Source: Nitrospinae bacterium CG11_big_fil_rev_8_21_14_0_20_56_8
Lineage (GTDB): Bacteria; Nitrospinota; Nitrospinia; Nitrospinales; VA-1
Assembly (NCBI GenBank): GCA_002796165.1
Contig: PCWF01000257.1
Coordinates: 9,782-31,611 of the forward strand
DNA length: 21,830 nt
Direction of reading: 5' to 3'
The translations under genes were made by a program, and so were the position numbers. Of this stretch, positions 14,463 to 21,830 are shown in pieces; position 1 is the first letter of the stretch; the number at the start of each line of letters is the position of its first letter. Under the pieces are notes generated by a model. That model was not told the DNA's origin, did not search any database, and saw nothing but the letters and a program-made list of their open reading frames with translations.

Positions 14463-16213
14463 CTCTTCTTAACAACATACTTCCGGAACAACGCCGCGGC
14501 AAACTGCGGGCGCTTTTGGAACAAGGGCGGCAGATCCGGGCGCTTGAGGCCCACAACGGGATCAGCGGGATCATCGTCAACAGCGTGAAGGTCGAAGGCG
14601 AGTGCGACGGCAAACCCGTCATCCGGGAGTTCGACGCCATCTGGGAGAGCAGTCTTACCGACTCCGCATCCAAGGGCCATCCCGATATCGAGGTGGTCGG
14701 TATTGATTCCCGCCTGCAAACCATTTTCGAAATCCTGGCCGTAACCAACAAACCCATGATCGTGGACGGCGATACCGGGGGCGACCCCAACAACTTCGAG
14801 TACCTCGTCTCCAAACTGGAGCGGGCGGGCGTTTCGGCGGTGATTATCGAGGACAAGGTGTTTCCCAAACGCAACAGCCTGGAAACGGGAACCCAGCAGA
14901 CCCTGGAAGACCCCGCGGCCTTCGCCCAAAAAATCCGGCGTGGCAAAAAGACCCAGTTGACCCGCGATTTCATGATCATCGCCCGGATCGAGGCCTTGAT
15001 CGCCGGCAAAAGCATGTCGGAAGCCCTGGAGAGAGCCCGAGTCTATCTCAAGGCGGGAGTGGACGGAATCATGATCCATTCCAAGTCCGAGAAACCCGAT
15101 GAAATTTTGGAATTCGCCAAACAGTACGCCCTCATCCAGAAAGAGCTGGAAATCCGCAGGCCCCTGGTTTGCGTGCCCACGACTTACAACCAAATTACTG
15201 AAGACGAACTGGGGGAAGCGGGATTCAACATCGTCATCCACGCCAACCACCTCCTGCGAAGCGCGTACAAATCCATGGAGGAGGTGGCCAAAACCCTGCT
15301 CCTCAACCAGCGGTCCTTCGAAGCCGATCCCCAATGCGCCCCTGTCCGTTCGATATTCCAGGCGGTGGGTTTTCTGGATGTGAAGAAAAAGGACCAGGAA
15401 AACGAACTGGCCTCAAACATCCCGGTCGTCATTCCCGCGGCCGGGGAAGACACCTTGCTCAAACCCTACCTGGGAAACAAGCCCAAACCCATGCTCGAAA
15501 TCGCCGGACAAACCATGTTACAGAGACAGGTCCGCGCCCTGAACCAGAACAACCTGACCGACATCACGGTGGTTACCGGACATGCCCACGAAGCCATGCA
15601 CGCCGAAGGAGTCGAGTTTGTCCACAACCCGTCCTACGAGAATGGATCGGCCCTGCAAAGCTTCATGCATGCCCGGCATAAACTGGGAAACGGATTCCTC
15701 ATGCTGTATGCCGATATCCTGCTGGAGGAAAACATCATCGCCAAACTCCTCCAATACAAGGAAGACATCATTCTGGTGGCCGACAACTCGATCCAGTACC
15801 ATAAGGCGGAGGCCGAGCGGGAGTTGGACTACGTCATCATCCGCCATAAACATAAACCGACGCACCGCAGAATCAGTTTCGTTTACGACAACACCATTGC
15901 CAAAATAGGCAAGAAAATAAATCCCGAAACCGCGACCCACGAATTCATCGGTCTGGCCAAATTTTCCAAGACCGGGGCCGAACAGCTGATCCAGACCTAC
16001 GAGGATTGCGTCCGGAACTATAAGGGGAAATTCCAGGAAGCCGACGACATCGCCCGGTTCACGTTCACCGATCTGATCCAGGAAATGATCGACCGGGGAT
16101 TCGTCATCAACCTGCTCGAAATTCACCAGGGCTGGATGGAAATTCATCGGGTCGAAGACATCGAACTGGCCAACCAGTTTTTGCGCCACATCCAGATTCC
16201 CACACATTTATAA
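14459..16213 (+). CDS. Phosphoenolpyruvate mutase - nucleotidyltransferase fusion
   Basis: A 584-residue cytoplasmic fusion. Residues 1-310 are a PEP mutase of the isocitrate lyase superfamily, converting PEP to phosphonopyruvate. WESSLTDS carries the conserved Asp68, VDGDTGGD (102-109) is the Mg site, and EDKVFPKRNS (131-140) is the lid motif separating mutases from lyases. Residues 320-575 are a LicC/PntC-like nucleotidyltransferase: VVIPAAG, KPKPMLEIAG (341-350), LMLYADI (414-420) and GWMEIHRVEDIELA near the end. The GxGxR loop is altered to AGEDTLL. Such fusions are known in bacterial phosphonate synthesis, where the cytidylyltransferase activates the phosphonate for attachment to envelope glycans or lipids. 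No phosphonopyruvate decarboxylase or transaminase lies in the window. The gene is coupled to the small gene before it; proS follows after 38 bp. Confidence 0.9.
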   Translation: MTLLNNILPEQRRGKLRALLEQGRQIRALEAHNGISGIIVNSVKVEGECDGKPVIREFDAIWESSLTDSASKGHPDIEVVGIDSRLQTIFEILAVTNKPMIVDGDTGGDPNNFEYLVSKLERAGVSAVIIEDKVFPKRNSLETGTQQTLEDPAAFAQKIRRGKKTQLTRDFMIIARIEALIAGKSMSEALERARVYLKAGVDGIMIHSKSEKPDEILEFAKQYALIQKELEIRRPLVCVPTTYNQITEDELGEAGFNIVIHANHLLRSAYKSMEEVAKTLLLNQRSFEADPQCAPVRSIFQAVGFLDVKKKDQENELASNIPVVIPAAGEDTLLKPYLGNKPKPMLEIAGQTMLQRQVRALNQNNLTDITVVTGHAHEAMHAEGVEFVHNPSYENGSALQSFMHARHKLGNGFLMLYADILLEENIIAKLLQYKEDIILVADNSIQYHKAEAERELDYVIIRHKHKPTHRRISFVYDNTIAKIGKKINPETATHEFIGLAKFSKTGAEQLIQTYEDCVRNYKGKFQEADDIARFTFTDLIQEMIDRGFVINLLEIHQGWMEIHRVEDIELANQFLRHIQIPTHL

Positions 16214-16251
16214 TCCAATCCCGCAACCCTGAGCCGGACAGAATCCAGAAT

Positions 16252-17961
16252 ATGCGTTATTCCCAGAACTTTATCCCCACGCTGAAAGAATCCCCCGCCG
16301 ATGCCGAAACGCCCAGTCACCAGTATATGATCCGCGCCGGGCTGATCCGGCAATTGGCGGCGGGAATCTATTCCGTGCTTCCCCTGGGCCTGAGGGTCCT
16401 GCGCAAAATCGAAATCATCATCCGCGAAGAGATGAACCGTATCGGGGGCCTGGAGGTATTCCTTCCCAGCATCCAACCCGCCGAATTGTGGAAAGAAAGC
16501 GGACGCTGGAACATCTATGGCAAGGAACTGTTGCGTATCCGCGACCGGCACGACCGCGAGTTCTGTTACGGCCCCACGCATGAGGAAGTCATCACCGACA
16601 TGGTGCGAAGGGAGGTCAAATCCTATCGTCAGCTTCCCCTCACCTTTTACCAGATCCAGACCAAGTTCCGGGATGAAGTGCGGCCCCGGTTTGGCATCAT
16701 GCGCGGGCGCGAATTCATGATGAAAGACGCGTACAGCTTCCACGCCGACGAAGCCAGCACGCGGAAAACTTATGAAGACATGGCGCAGGCGTATACCCGC
16801 ATTTTCCAGCGGTGCGGACTTGAATTTAAAATGGTGGAAGCCGATTCCGGTTCCATCGGCGGAAATTTTTCCCACGAGTTCATGGTGCTGGCCGATTCGG
16901 GGGAAGACGAGATCGGCTTCTGCGACCAATGCAACTATGCGTCCAACGTAGAGCTGGCCCAGGCCCGGCCCCCGGCTCCCGACGGCCCGCGGCCCCCCTC
17001 GGGGAAACTGACCGAAGTGGAAACCCCGAACCAGAAATCGGTTGAAGAGGTCTCCCGGTTCCTTTCCGTTTCCCCGCAACAGATCATAAAAACCATTCTT
17101 TTCGAGAGCGACCGGGGGTTGGTGGCGGGACTCGCGCGGGGCGACCGGCAGATCAATCCGGTCAAGCTCAAGAATCTGATCGGTTGCGATTGGCTCCATC
17201 CGGCCAACGAGAAAACGTTTGAAGCCCACCCCGATCTGCCCTGCGGGTTCGTCGGCCCGGTGGGACTTCCGTTCAAAATTTTCGCGGACGAGGAAGTGCC
17301 CCTCATCTCCAATGCCGTCGCCGGGGCCAACAAGGTGGACCGCCACCTGACGGGAGTTGACCCCGCCCGGGACATTAAAATCGAACGGGTGGCCGACCTC
17401 CGGCGGGTGGTCGAGGGCGACCCCTGCCCCAAATGCGGGCCGGGAAAAATGAAGGTCAAGCGCGGTATCGAGCTCGGACACATCTTCATCCTGGGCACCA
17501 AATACAGCGCCGCCATGAAAAGCCATTTCCTCGACGAAAAAGGACAGGAACATCCCATGGTGATGGGTTGTTATGGGATCGGGGTGGGCCGTACCGCGGC
17601 CGCCGCCATCGAACAACACCACGATGAAAAGGGAATTTGCTGGCCCCGGCCCCTGGCCCCGTTCGAGGTGCAAATCATCCCCGTAAAAATGGAAGACGAA
17701 GCCACTCGCACCGCCGCCGAAAACACCTATCTTACCCTGACCGGCATGGGGGTGGAGGTCCTGCTCGATGACCGCAACGAGCGCGTGGGGGTCAAATTCA
17801 AAGACGCCGATTTATTGGGCACCCCCCTGCAGATCATCATCGGCCCCAAAAACCTCGAATCGGGACAGGTCGAGTTAAAATATCGAAAATCCGGCAAAAA
17901 CGAAACCCACCCGTTCCCCCAGGTCCTGGCGGAAATCCCAAAATTTCTCAATAACCTTTAA
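16252..17961 (+). CDS. proS: Prolyl-tRNA synthetase, bacterial type with editing insertion
   Basis: Charges tRNA-Pro with proline. The protein has 569 residues. Class II motif 2 is FRDEVRPRFGIMRGREFMMK (139-158). The editing (INS) domain occupies roughly 245-385 and includes IIKTILFE with its conserved Lys. RGIELGHIFILGTKYS and motif 3 (GCYGIGVGRTAAAAIEQ) follow, then the anticodon-binding domain (PFEVQIIPVKM to the end). The length and the insertion mark it as the long bacterial type rather than the archaeal/eukaryotic one. The stop codon TAA falls inside the outer end of repeat copy 3. It is likely in the same transcript as the PEP mutase fusion. Confidence 0.96.
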   Translation: MRYSQNFIPTLKESPADAETPSHQYMIRAGLIRQLAAGIYSVLPLGLRVLRKIEIIIREEMNRIGGLEVFLPSIQPAELWKESGRWNIYGKELLRIRDRHDREFCYGPTHEEVITDMVRREVKSYRQLPLTFYQIQTKFRDEVRPRFGIMRGREFMMKDAYSFHADEASTRKTYEDMAQAYTRIFQRCGLEFKMVEADSGSIGGNFSHEFMVLADSGEDEIGFCDQCNYASNVELAQARPPAPDGPRPPSGKLTEVETPNQKSVEEVSRFLSVSPQQIIKTILFESDRGLVAGLARGDRQINPVKLKNLIGCDWLHPANEKTFEAHPDLPCGFVGPVGLPFKIFADEEVPLISNAVAGANKVDRHLTGVDPARDIKIERVADLRRVVEGDPCPKCGPGKMKVKRGIELGHIFILGTKYSAAMKSHFLDEKGQEHPMVMGCYGIGVGRTAAAAIEQHHDEKGICWPRPLAPFEVQIIPVKMEDEATRTAAENTYLTLTGMGVEVLLDDRNERVGVKFKDADLLGTPLQIIIGPKNLESGQVELKYRKSGKNETHPFPQVLAEIPKFLNNL

Positions 17962-18212
17962 GGGGACTAACAGGGTGCTGGGAAACTCCCCAAAGGTCAC
18001 CCCGCGTCCTTCGGCAAGCCTGCCTGCGTGCAACGCACAGGCAGGCTCAGGATAAACTCCGCGAAGGCTCTGGCTCGACTTGATAAATCATGCTGGGCAA
18101 AGAGGGTTGAAACAAGATTCTTCGCCGCCAAGCGGCTCAGAATGACACCTCAAATAGTTTTTCAGAACCCTGCTAAAAATTGCCGGTAGCCACGAGCTGG
18201 CCCGCGAGAATT
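17957..18212. repeat. MITE-like intergenic repeat, copy 3 (inverted relative to copy 2)
   Basis: The ends CAGGGTGCTGGGAAACT (17971-17987) and AGTTTTTCAGAACCCTG (18156-18172) are inverted repeats with three mismatches in 17. The interior is the reverse complement of the copy 2 interior with scattered differences. A 37-bp block at 18176-18212 matches 1862-1898 beside copy 1 in direct orientation (29 of 37 bases by eye). From 18213 to about 18390 I see nothing I can assign; short reading frames there look non-coding. Confidence 0.8.
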
Positions 18213-18394
18213 CAGGACTGGCAAACGGGTTCTAGCCTCACGCGTCCAGAGCCGGGCTCGCCATGCTTTTCAGTCCGTTTTGAGCCCAATCGAGACGTTC
18301 CGGACTTCAGCCTTCAAGGCGAATGGCTTGAAAATCGTGAATTCTTAGTGGCCCTCTTAAGCACCCCTGGGTTTGAAACCAAAGAAGTTTTTGC

Positions 18395-18424
18395 TTGAAT
18401 CCCCCTCCTGATTTTTAGTAGACT
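18395..18424 (+). promoter_or_regulatory. Candidate promoter of rimP-nusA-infB
   Basis: TTGAAT (18395-18400) and TAGACT (18419-18424) are 18 bp apart, each matching the sigma-70 consensus at four of six bases. Initiation near 18431 would place the strong terminator at 18449-18478 inside the leader. Confidence 0.4.
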
Positions 18425-18448
18425 GGTTCCAAATTCAGACCTGCTAGG

Positions 18449-18478
18449 AATGCGGGCAAGTCAGCCCGCATTTTTTTT
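18449..18478 (+). terminator. Intrinsic terminator / possible attenuator in the rimP leader
   Basis: A perfect 9-bp GC-rich stem, AATGCGGGC (18449-18457) with GCCCGCATT (18464-18472), has a 6-nt loop and runs into eight T residues (18471-18478). A second T-run follows at about 18481-18488. It sits between the candidate promoter and rimP. It either ends the proS transcript or attenuates the rimP operon. Confidence 0.8.
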
Positions 18479-18591
18479 GGTTTTTTTTGGTCAACAGGGA
18501 ACCGGTCCACGGATTTTTTTCGCGATTCGGAAAATTTCAGCGCAGGGTTATTTTCATTTGCCGGCCTGTGGGTCGAATCGAGCCGGCCCGA

Positions 18592-18597
18592 GAAGGA
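18592..18597 (+). promoter_or_regulatory. Shine-Dalgarno site fixing the rimP start
   Basis: AAGGAG lies eight bases before ATG 18606 and has no equivalent before the alternative upstream start, so it decides the start. Confidence 0.75.
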
Positions 18598-18605
18598 GCG
18601 TAACC

Positions 18606-19067
18606 ATGGGGAAAGGTCCCGTTCCCCAGTCCATATTCGAAATCATTGCGCCCGTGATCCGGAAGGAAAATCTCGAACTCGTCGACGTCGAATATAAAAG
18701 AGCGGGAAGAAACTGGATTTTAAGAGTTTTCATCGACCGGGAAGGCGGGGTTACGCTGGAAGATTGCCAGAAGGTCAGCCATCTGGTGGGTGACCTTATC
18801 GAAATCGAGGAAATCGTTTCCAACGCTTACGTTCTGGAAGTTTCATCTCCCGGTTTGGACCGTCCGCTTAAAACAGAGCGGGATTATTTGAAATACAAAA
18901 GCAAGAAAATTACCGTCAATACCTTTTCGCCCATCGACAACCGGAGACATTTCAGGGGAATCGTATCCGACTTCAAAGACGATACCCTTCACCTGGAAGA
19001 AAACGGGAAACTGTTACAGATCCTTCTGGAAAACATTTCCCTGGCGAAACCGGTTATTGAAATTTAA
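18606..19067 (+). CDS. rimP: Ribosome maturation factor RimP
   Basis: Assists late assembly of the 30S subunit. From ATG 18606 it has 153 residues, the normal length, with AAGGAG at 18592-18597 eight bases upstream. The longer frame opening at 18450 would start inside the terminator stem and add 52 atypical residues, so it is rejected. Family blocks are ELVDVEYKRAGRNWILRVFIDREGGVTLEDCQKVS, then YVLEVSSPGLDRPLKTERDY, and a C-terminal SH3-like barrel (FRGIVSDFKDDTLHLEENGK). The order rimP-nusA-infB is the standard bacterial operon. Confidence 0.95.
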   Translation: MGKGPVPQSIFEIIAPVIRKENLELVDVEYKRAGRNWILRVFIDREGGVTLEDCQKVSHLVGDLIEIEEIVSNAYVLEVSSPGLDRPLKTERDYLKYKSKKITVNTFSPIDNRRHFRGIVSDFKDDTLHLEENGKLLQILLENISLAKPVIEI

Positions 19068-19100
19068 CCCCTTGAAAATCATTCAACGAAAACAGACGTT

Positions 19101-20696
19101 ATGAGCCGGGAAGCCCTGAACCTCTTGGATCAAATCAGCACCGAGAAAGGAATCAACAAAGATATCCTGATCGATGCCGTCAAAACCGCCATGGAAGCGG
19201 CCGCCCGCAAGCGCTGGCCGGAGATGAAAAACATCCACAGCACCTTCAACCCCGAAACCGGCGAAGTGGATATTTTCGTCGAGAAAACGGTGGTCAAAAC
19301 CGTGGAAGATCCGGCGGAACAGATTACCCTTAAGGAAGCCCGGAAGATTTCCAGGGATGCCGAGGTCGGAGAAACCGTCCTGGTCCGCCAGGTGCTCGCC
19401 GACTATGGCCGAATCGCGGCGCAACTGGCCAAGCAGGTGATCCTGCAAAAAGTGCGGGAAGCCGAAATCGACAACACGTACAACGAATTCAAGGATAAAA
19501 AAGGGGAATTGATCAACGGCATCGCGCAACGGATGGAGCGCGGCGATTTCATCATCGACCTTGGCAAAGCCGAGGGCGTGCTCCCGCGGCGGGAGCAGGT
19601 CTTCCGGGAAACCTTCAACCGGGGCGAGCGCATACGCGCCTACGTTCTCGACGTGAAGAAAACTCCCAAGAACGCCATGGTCATCCTCTCGCGGACGCAC
19701 ACCGGGCTGATCCGAAGGTTGTTCGAAATGGAAGTTCCCGAGATCAGCGAGGGAATGGTCGAGATTATGGGCATCGTGCGGGAACCCAACGGGCGGACCA
19801 AGATCGCGGTGCGCACCAACGACCGGGACATCGATGCGGTGGGAGCCTGCGTGGGAATGCGCGGTATGCGGGTTCAATCCATCGTCCAGGAACTGCGCGG
19901 GGAAAAAATCGACATCGTGGAGTATTCGGAGGAGCCTGAAGTGTTCATCCGGCACGCTTTGAGTCCCGCCAAGATTTCCCGCATCATTCGTAATGACGCC
20001 GAAAAACATATGATCATCATCGTTCCGGACGACCAGATGTCCCTCGCGATCGGGAAAAAGGGGCAAAATGTTCGCCTGGCCGCGAAACTGGTGAAGTGGA
20101 AAATCGACATCAAGGGCGAAGCGGAGGCCATCAACATCAACGAAGCCACCGCGTTCCTCTCCCGGCCCAAACCCCGGAAGGTGGATTTCCTCGAGGAAAT
20201 TAAAAACACCAAGGGATTGGGACCGAAGATCATGTCCATCCTGTTTGCCCACGATATGGTTTCTTTCGAAGCCACGCTCAAGCGGGGACTGGAAGGATTG
20301 ACCGAGCTTCAGAACATCGGTCCCAAAAAAGCCGAGGCGATCCTTAAGGTGGCGGAGGAGCAAAAAAGGCTGGTGGATCTGGAAACGGCCGAGGTTCCGG
20401 CTGTTGAGAGCGGGGAATCCCCCTCGGCTTCCGTGGAACCCGGCACCGAGGTCCAGCCGGCCGTCCCCGGCGAAGAAGAGGAAGTGGAAGAGGATACCGA
20501 CATCGCTATCGACGAACTCGTCGGGATCGATGCGGAAATCATCTCCGCTTTGCACACCAATGGATTTGAAACGCTGGCCGAATTATCGATCACCCCGGCC
20601 GAGGAATTGCTTCAGGTGGAGGGAGTCGACGAGGCCATCGCGCAAATGATCATCAACCAGGCCAAGCAGAGGGTGGACAACCTGGAAAACGTATAG
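19101..20696 (+). CDS. nusA: Transcription termination/antitermination factor NusA
   Basis: Binds RNA polymerase and nascent RNA to modulate pausing, termination and antitermination. It has 531 residues: an N-terminal polymerase-binding domain (1-130), S1 (about 136-200), KH1 with GMRG (252-255), and KH2 with GKKG (318-321). A helix-hairpin-helix domain follows (368-420, KGLGPKI and NIGPKKAEAI). A Glu/Pro-rich acidic linker spans 431-470, and a second helical repeat spans 471-522 (DELVGIDAEIISALHTNGF). The two C-terminal repeats recall the AR1/AR2 tail of E. coli NusA, which many bacteria lack. It lies 33 bp after rimP. NusA may control its own operon through the leader terminator, which is inference. 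Confidence 0.96.
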   Translation: MSREALNLLDQISTEKGINKDILIDAVKTAMEAAARKRWPEMKNIHSTFNPETGEVDIFVEKTVVKTVEDPAEQITLKEARKISRDAEVGETVLVRQVLADYGRIAAQLAKQVILQKVREAEIDNTYNEFKDKKGELINGIAQRMERGDFIIDLGKAEGVLPRREQVFRETFNRGERIRAYVLDVKKTPKNAMVILSRTHTGLIRRLFEMEVPEISEGMVEIMGIVREPNGRTKIAVRTNDRDIDAVGACVGMRGMRVQSIVQELRGEKIDIVEYSEEPEVFIRHALSPAKISRIIRNDAEKHMIIIVPDDQMSLAIGKKGQNVRLAAKLVKWKIDIKGEAEAININEATAFLSRPKPRKVDFLEEIKNTKGLGPKIMSILFAHDMVSFEATLKRGLEGLTELQNIGPKKAEAILKVAEEQKRLVDLETAEVPAVESGESPSASVEPGTEVQPAVPGEEEEVEEDTDIAIDELVGIDAEIISALHTNGFETLAELSITPAEELLQVEGVDEAIAQMIINQAKQRVDNLENV

Positions 20697-20738
20697 GGGC
20701 GTCTCCATGACGAAATACCCCCGCCAATCGTAACGCTC

Positions 20739-20745
20739 AAGGAGG
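20739..20745 (+). promoter_or_regulatory. Shine-Dalgarno site fixing the infB start at a TTG codon
   Basis: AAGGAGG is placed six bases before TTG 20752. No ATG nearby would give the conserved KIRINKLA N-terminus, so the TTG start is well supported. Confidence 0.8.
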
Positions 20746-20751
20746 TTTTAT

Positions 20752-21830
20752 TTGGGTAAGATCCGCATCAACAAACTAGCGCTGGAACTCAACGTTCAGA
20801 ACGACCAGATCCTCGATGCCCTTCACAATGAAGGCATTCCGGCCAAAAATTACATGAGTTCGATCGATGAAGAAGCCGCAAATTTCATCCGCGAGCTTTT
20901 CACCGAAGACGCCTCCAAAAAAGACATGGGGAAAACCGCCAAGGGGAAATCTGTTTCCGCAAAAGCCAAATCCCCGGCCCGGAAAAAAGACACCGGCAAA
21001 ACCGAAACGGAAAAGAAAGCTCCGGAGAAGGAACGGGAAAAGAAATCCGGATCTTCCAAAATCGCCGCCAAAAAGAAAATCGCCAAAGAAGGGAAAGAGG
21101 AAACTGAAGAGAAAAAAGGGCCGCGCCGGGGCCAAAGAAAACCCCCCGAGGAAGAGGATGCGGAGGATTTGTCATCCACGGATGTTGATGTTCTGACGGA
21201 AGGGGAACCGGAAGCCCCCGTACGCGCCGTCAAAGTCCAACCCTCCAGAAAAGGCGCCCAGGTCCGAAAACAGGAACCGGTTAAGGCTCCTCCCCCAAAA
21301 AAACACGGCCTGAAAGTCATCAAGGCGGAAGAAAAGCCGAAGATCGAGGAGAAGAAACCTGCCGCTCCGAAGGTCGAGGAAAAACCTCACGCCGAAAAAG
21401 AAACCAAAGTTTCAAAACCCAAGACTCCTCACGCCCCCACCCCCGCCCCGGCCCAGGACACACAGGCCGCGACGCCGGAAGAGGCTTTCGAAATTGTCCA
21501 ATTACCCGATACGATCCCCGTACGCGACCTGGCCGAAAAGCTCAAGTGCACCGCCAACGACATCATCAAGGAATTGATGGGATTGGGAGTGATGGCGACG
21601 ATCAACCAGAGCCTCAATTTCGAAGTGGCGTCCAAGGTATCCGACCGGCGTGGATTTGAAGTCGAACGGGAAGCGGTCAAGGCGGAGCTCGATTTTGAAG
21701 AGGAAGAAACGGATTTAAAGGAAGATTATATTCATCGTCCCGCTATCGTCACCATCATGGGCCACGTCGACCACGGGAAGACTTCGCTGTTGGATGCGAT
21801 CCGGGAAACCAACATCACCAAACATGAGGC
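20752..21830 (+). CDS. infB: Translation initiation factor IF-2, N-terminal part (runs off window)
   Basis: A GTPase that brings formyl-methionyl-tRNA to the 30S subunit. About 359 residues are visible. The start is TTG 20752, read as GKIRINKLALELNVQNDQIL, the IF-2 N-terminal helical module. A long Lys/Glu/Ala/Pro-rich low-complexity stretch spans about residues 60-245. The second N-terminal module follows (VRDLAEKLKCTANDIIKELMGLGVMATINQSL). The G domain begins with PAIVTIMGHVDHGKTSLLDA, its G1 loop near residue 337, and is cut by the window end. It is 55 bp after nusA in the same operon. Confidence 0.96.
   Translation, partial: MGKIRINKLALELNVQNDQILDALHNEGIPAKNYMSSIDEEAANFIRELFTEDASKKDMGKTAKGKSVSAKAKSPARKKDTGKTETEKKAPEKEREKKSGSSKIAAKKKIAKEGKEETEEKKGPRRGQRKPPEEEDAEDLSSTDVDVLTEGEPEAPVRAVKVQPSRKGAQVRKQEPVKAPPPKKHGLKVIKAEEKPKIEEKKPAAPKVEEKPHAEKETKVSKPKTPHAPTPAPAQDTQAATPEEAFEIVQLPDTIPVRDLAEKLKCTANDIIKELMGLGVMATINQSLNFEVASKVSDRRGFEVEREAVKAELDFEEEETDLKEDYIHRPAIVTIMGHVDHGKTSLLDAIRETNITKHE

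Noticed and set aside
16144..17673. 509-codon open frame on the minus strand
   Set aside because: It is antisense to proS, whose sequence is fully conserved in motif; the antisense product shows no recognisable domain and arises from high GC codon bias.
18180..18398. 72-codon plus-strand frame after repeat copy 3
   Set aside because: It begins in repeat sequence, has no ribosome site and shows no recognisable fold; probably non-coding.
19083..20555. 490-codon open frame on the minus strand
   Set aside because: It mirrors nusA, which is intact and recognisable. The antisense translation is low-complexity and has no family features.
1..21830. CRISPR array, tRNA, rRNA or complete insertion sequence
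   Set aside because: No regularly spaced direct repeats, cloverleaf, rRNA segments or transposase frames were seen on either strand.

Overview
The window looks like a chromosome segment from a Gram-negative (diderm) bacterium of moderately high GC. It carries lipid A synthesis (LpxC), lipoprotein transport (LolA), an RseP-type site-2 protease and RlpA. The gene neighbourhoods are not those of Escherichia coli. Frequent TTG starts, two HDOD proteins and an unusual LpxC fusion would fit a deep-branching lineage such as Nitrospinota or a deltaproteobacterium-like group. That placement is an inference with low confidence.

Layout. Positions 1-1780 (minus) hold the N-terminal half of an ATP-dependent 5-oxoprolinase. 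After a repeat element at 1862-2138 come two separately spaced minus-strand genes: a TaR3-like metallo-beta-lactamase-fold hydrolase and an HDOD protein. From a good sigma-70-type promoter at 4289-4318 runs a plus-strand operon rlpA-greA-trmB followed by a gene fusing a response-regulator receiver, a degenerate sigma-54-activator-like AAA+ domain and a complete LpxC. Facing it is a minus-strand pair: an HDOD protein, then a secreted 13-unit ankyrin-repeat protein. Then, on plus, come purN-lolA (ATGA overlap) and rseP. A second repeat copy precedes a 93-codon gene that overlaps a phosphoenolpyruvate mutase-nucleotidyltransferase fusion, followed by proS. A third repeat copy, inverted relative to the second, follows proS. 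The window ends with rimP-nusA-infB, preceded by a candidate promoter and an intrinsic terminator that could act as an attenuator; infB is cut by the window end.

How the genes fit together. Much of the window serves envelope building (rlpA, lpxC, lolA, rseP, possibly the phosphonate-type fusion) and translation or transcription (greA, trmB, proS, rimP, nusA, infB). The main novelty is the receiver-AAA+-LpxC protein: all LpxC active-site residues are present, while the AAA+ part has lost its sigma-54 contact loop and Walker B residues and there is no DNA-binding domain. This suggests post-translational control of the committed step of lipid A synthesis by a phosphorelay. Second is a family of three 0.25-0.28 kb MITE-like repeats with about 17-18 bp terminal inverted repeats. 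Two copies lie in inverted orientation around the phosphonate-fusion/proS block, and two contribute the stop codon of the adjacent gene.
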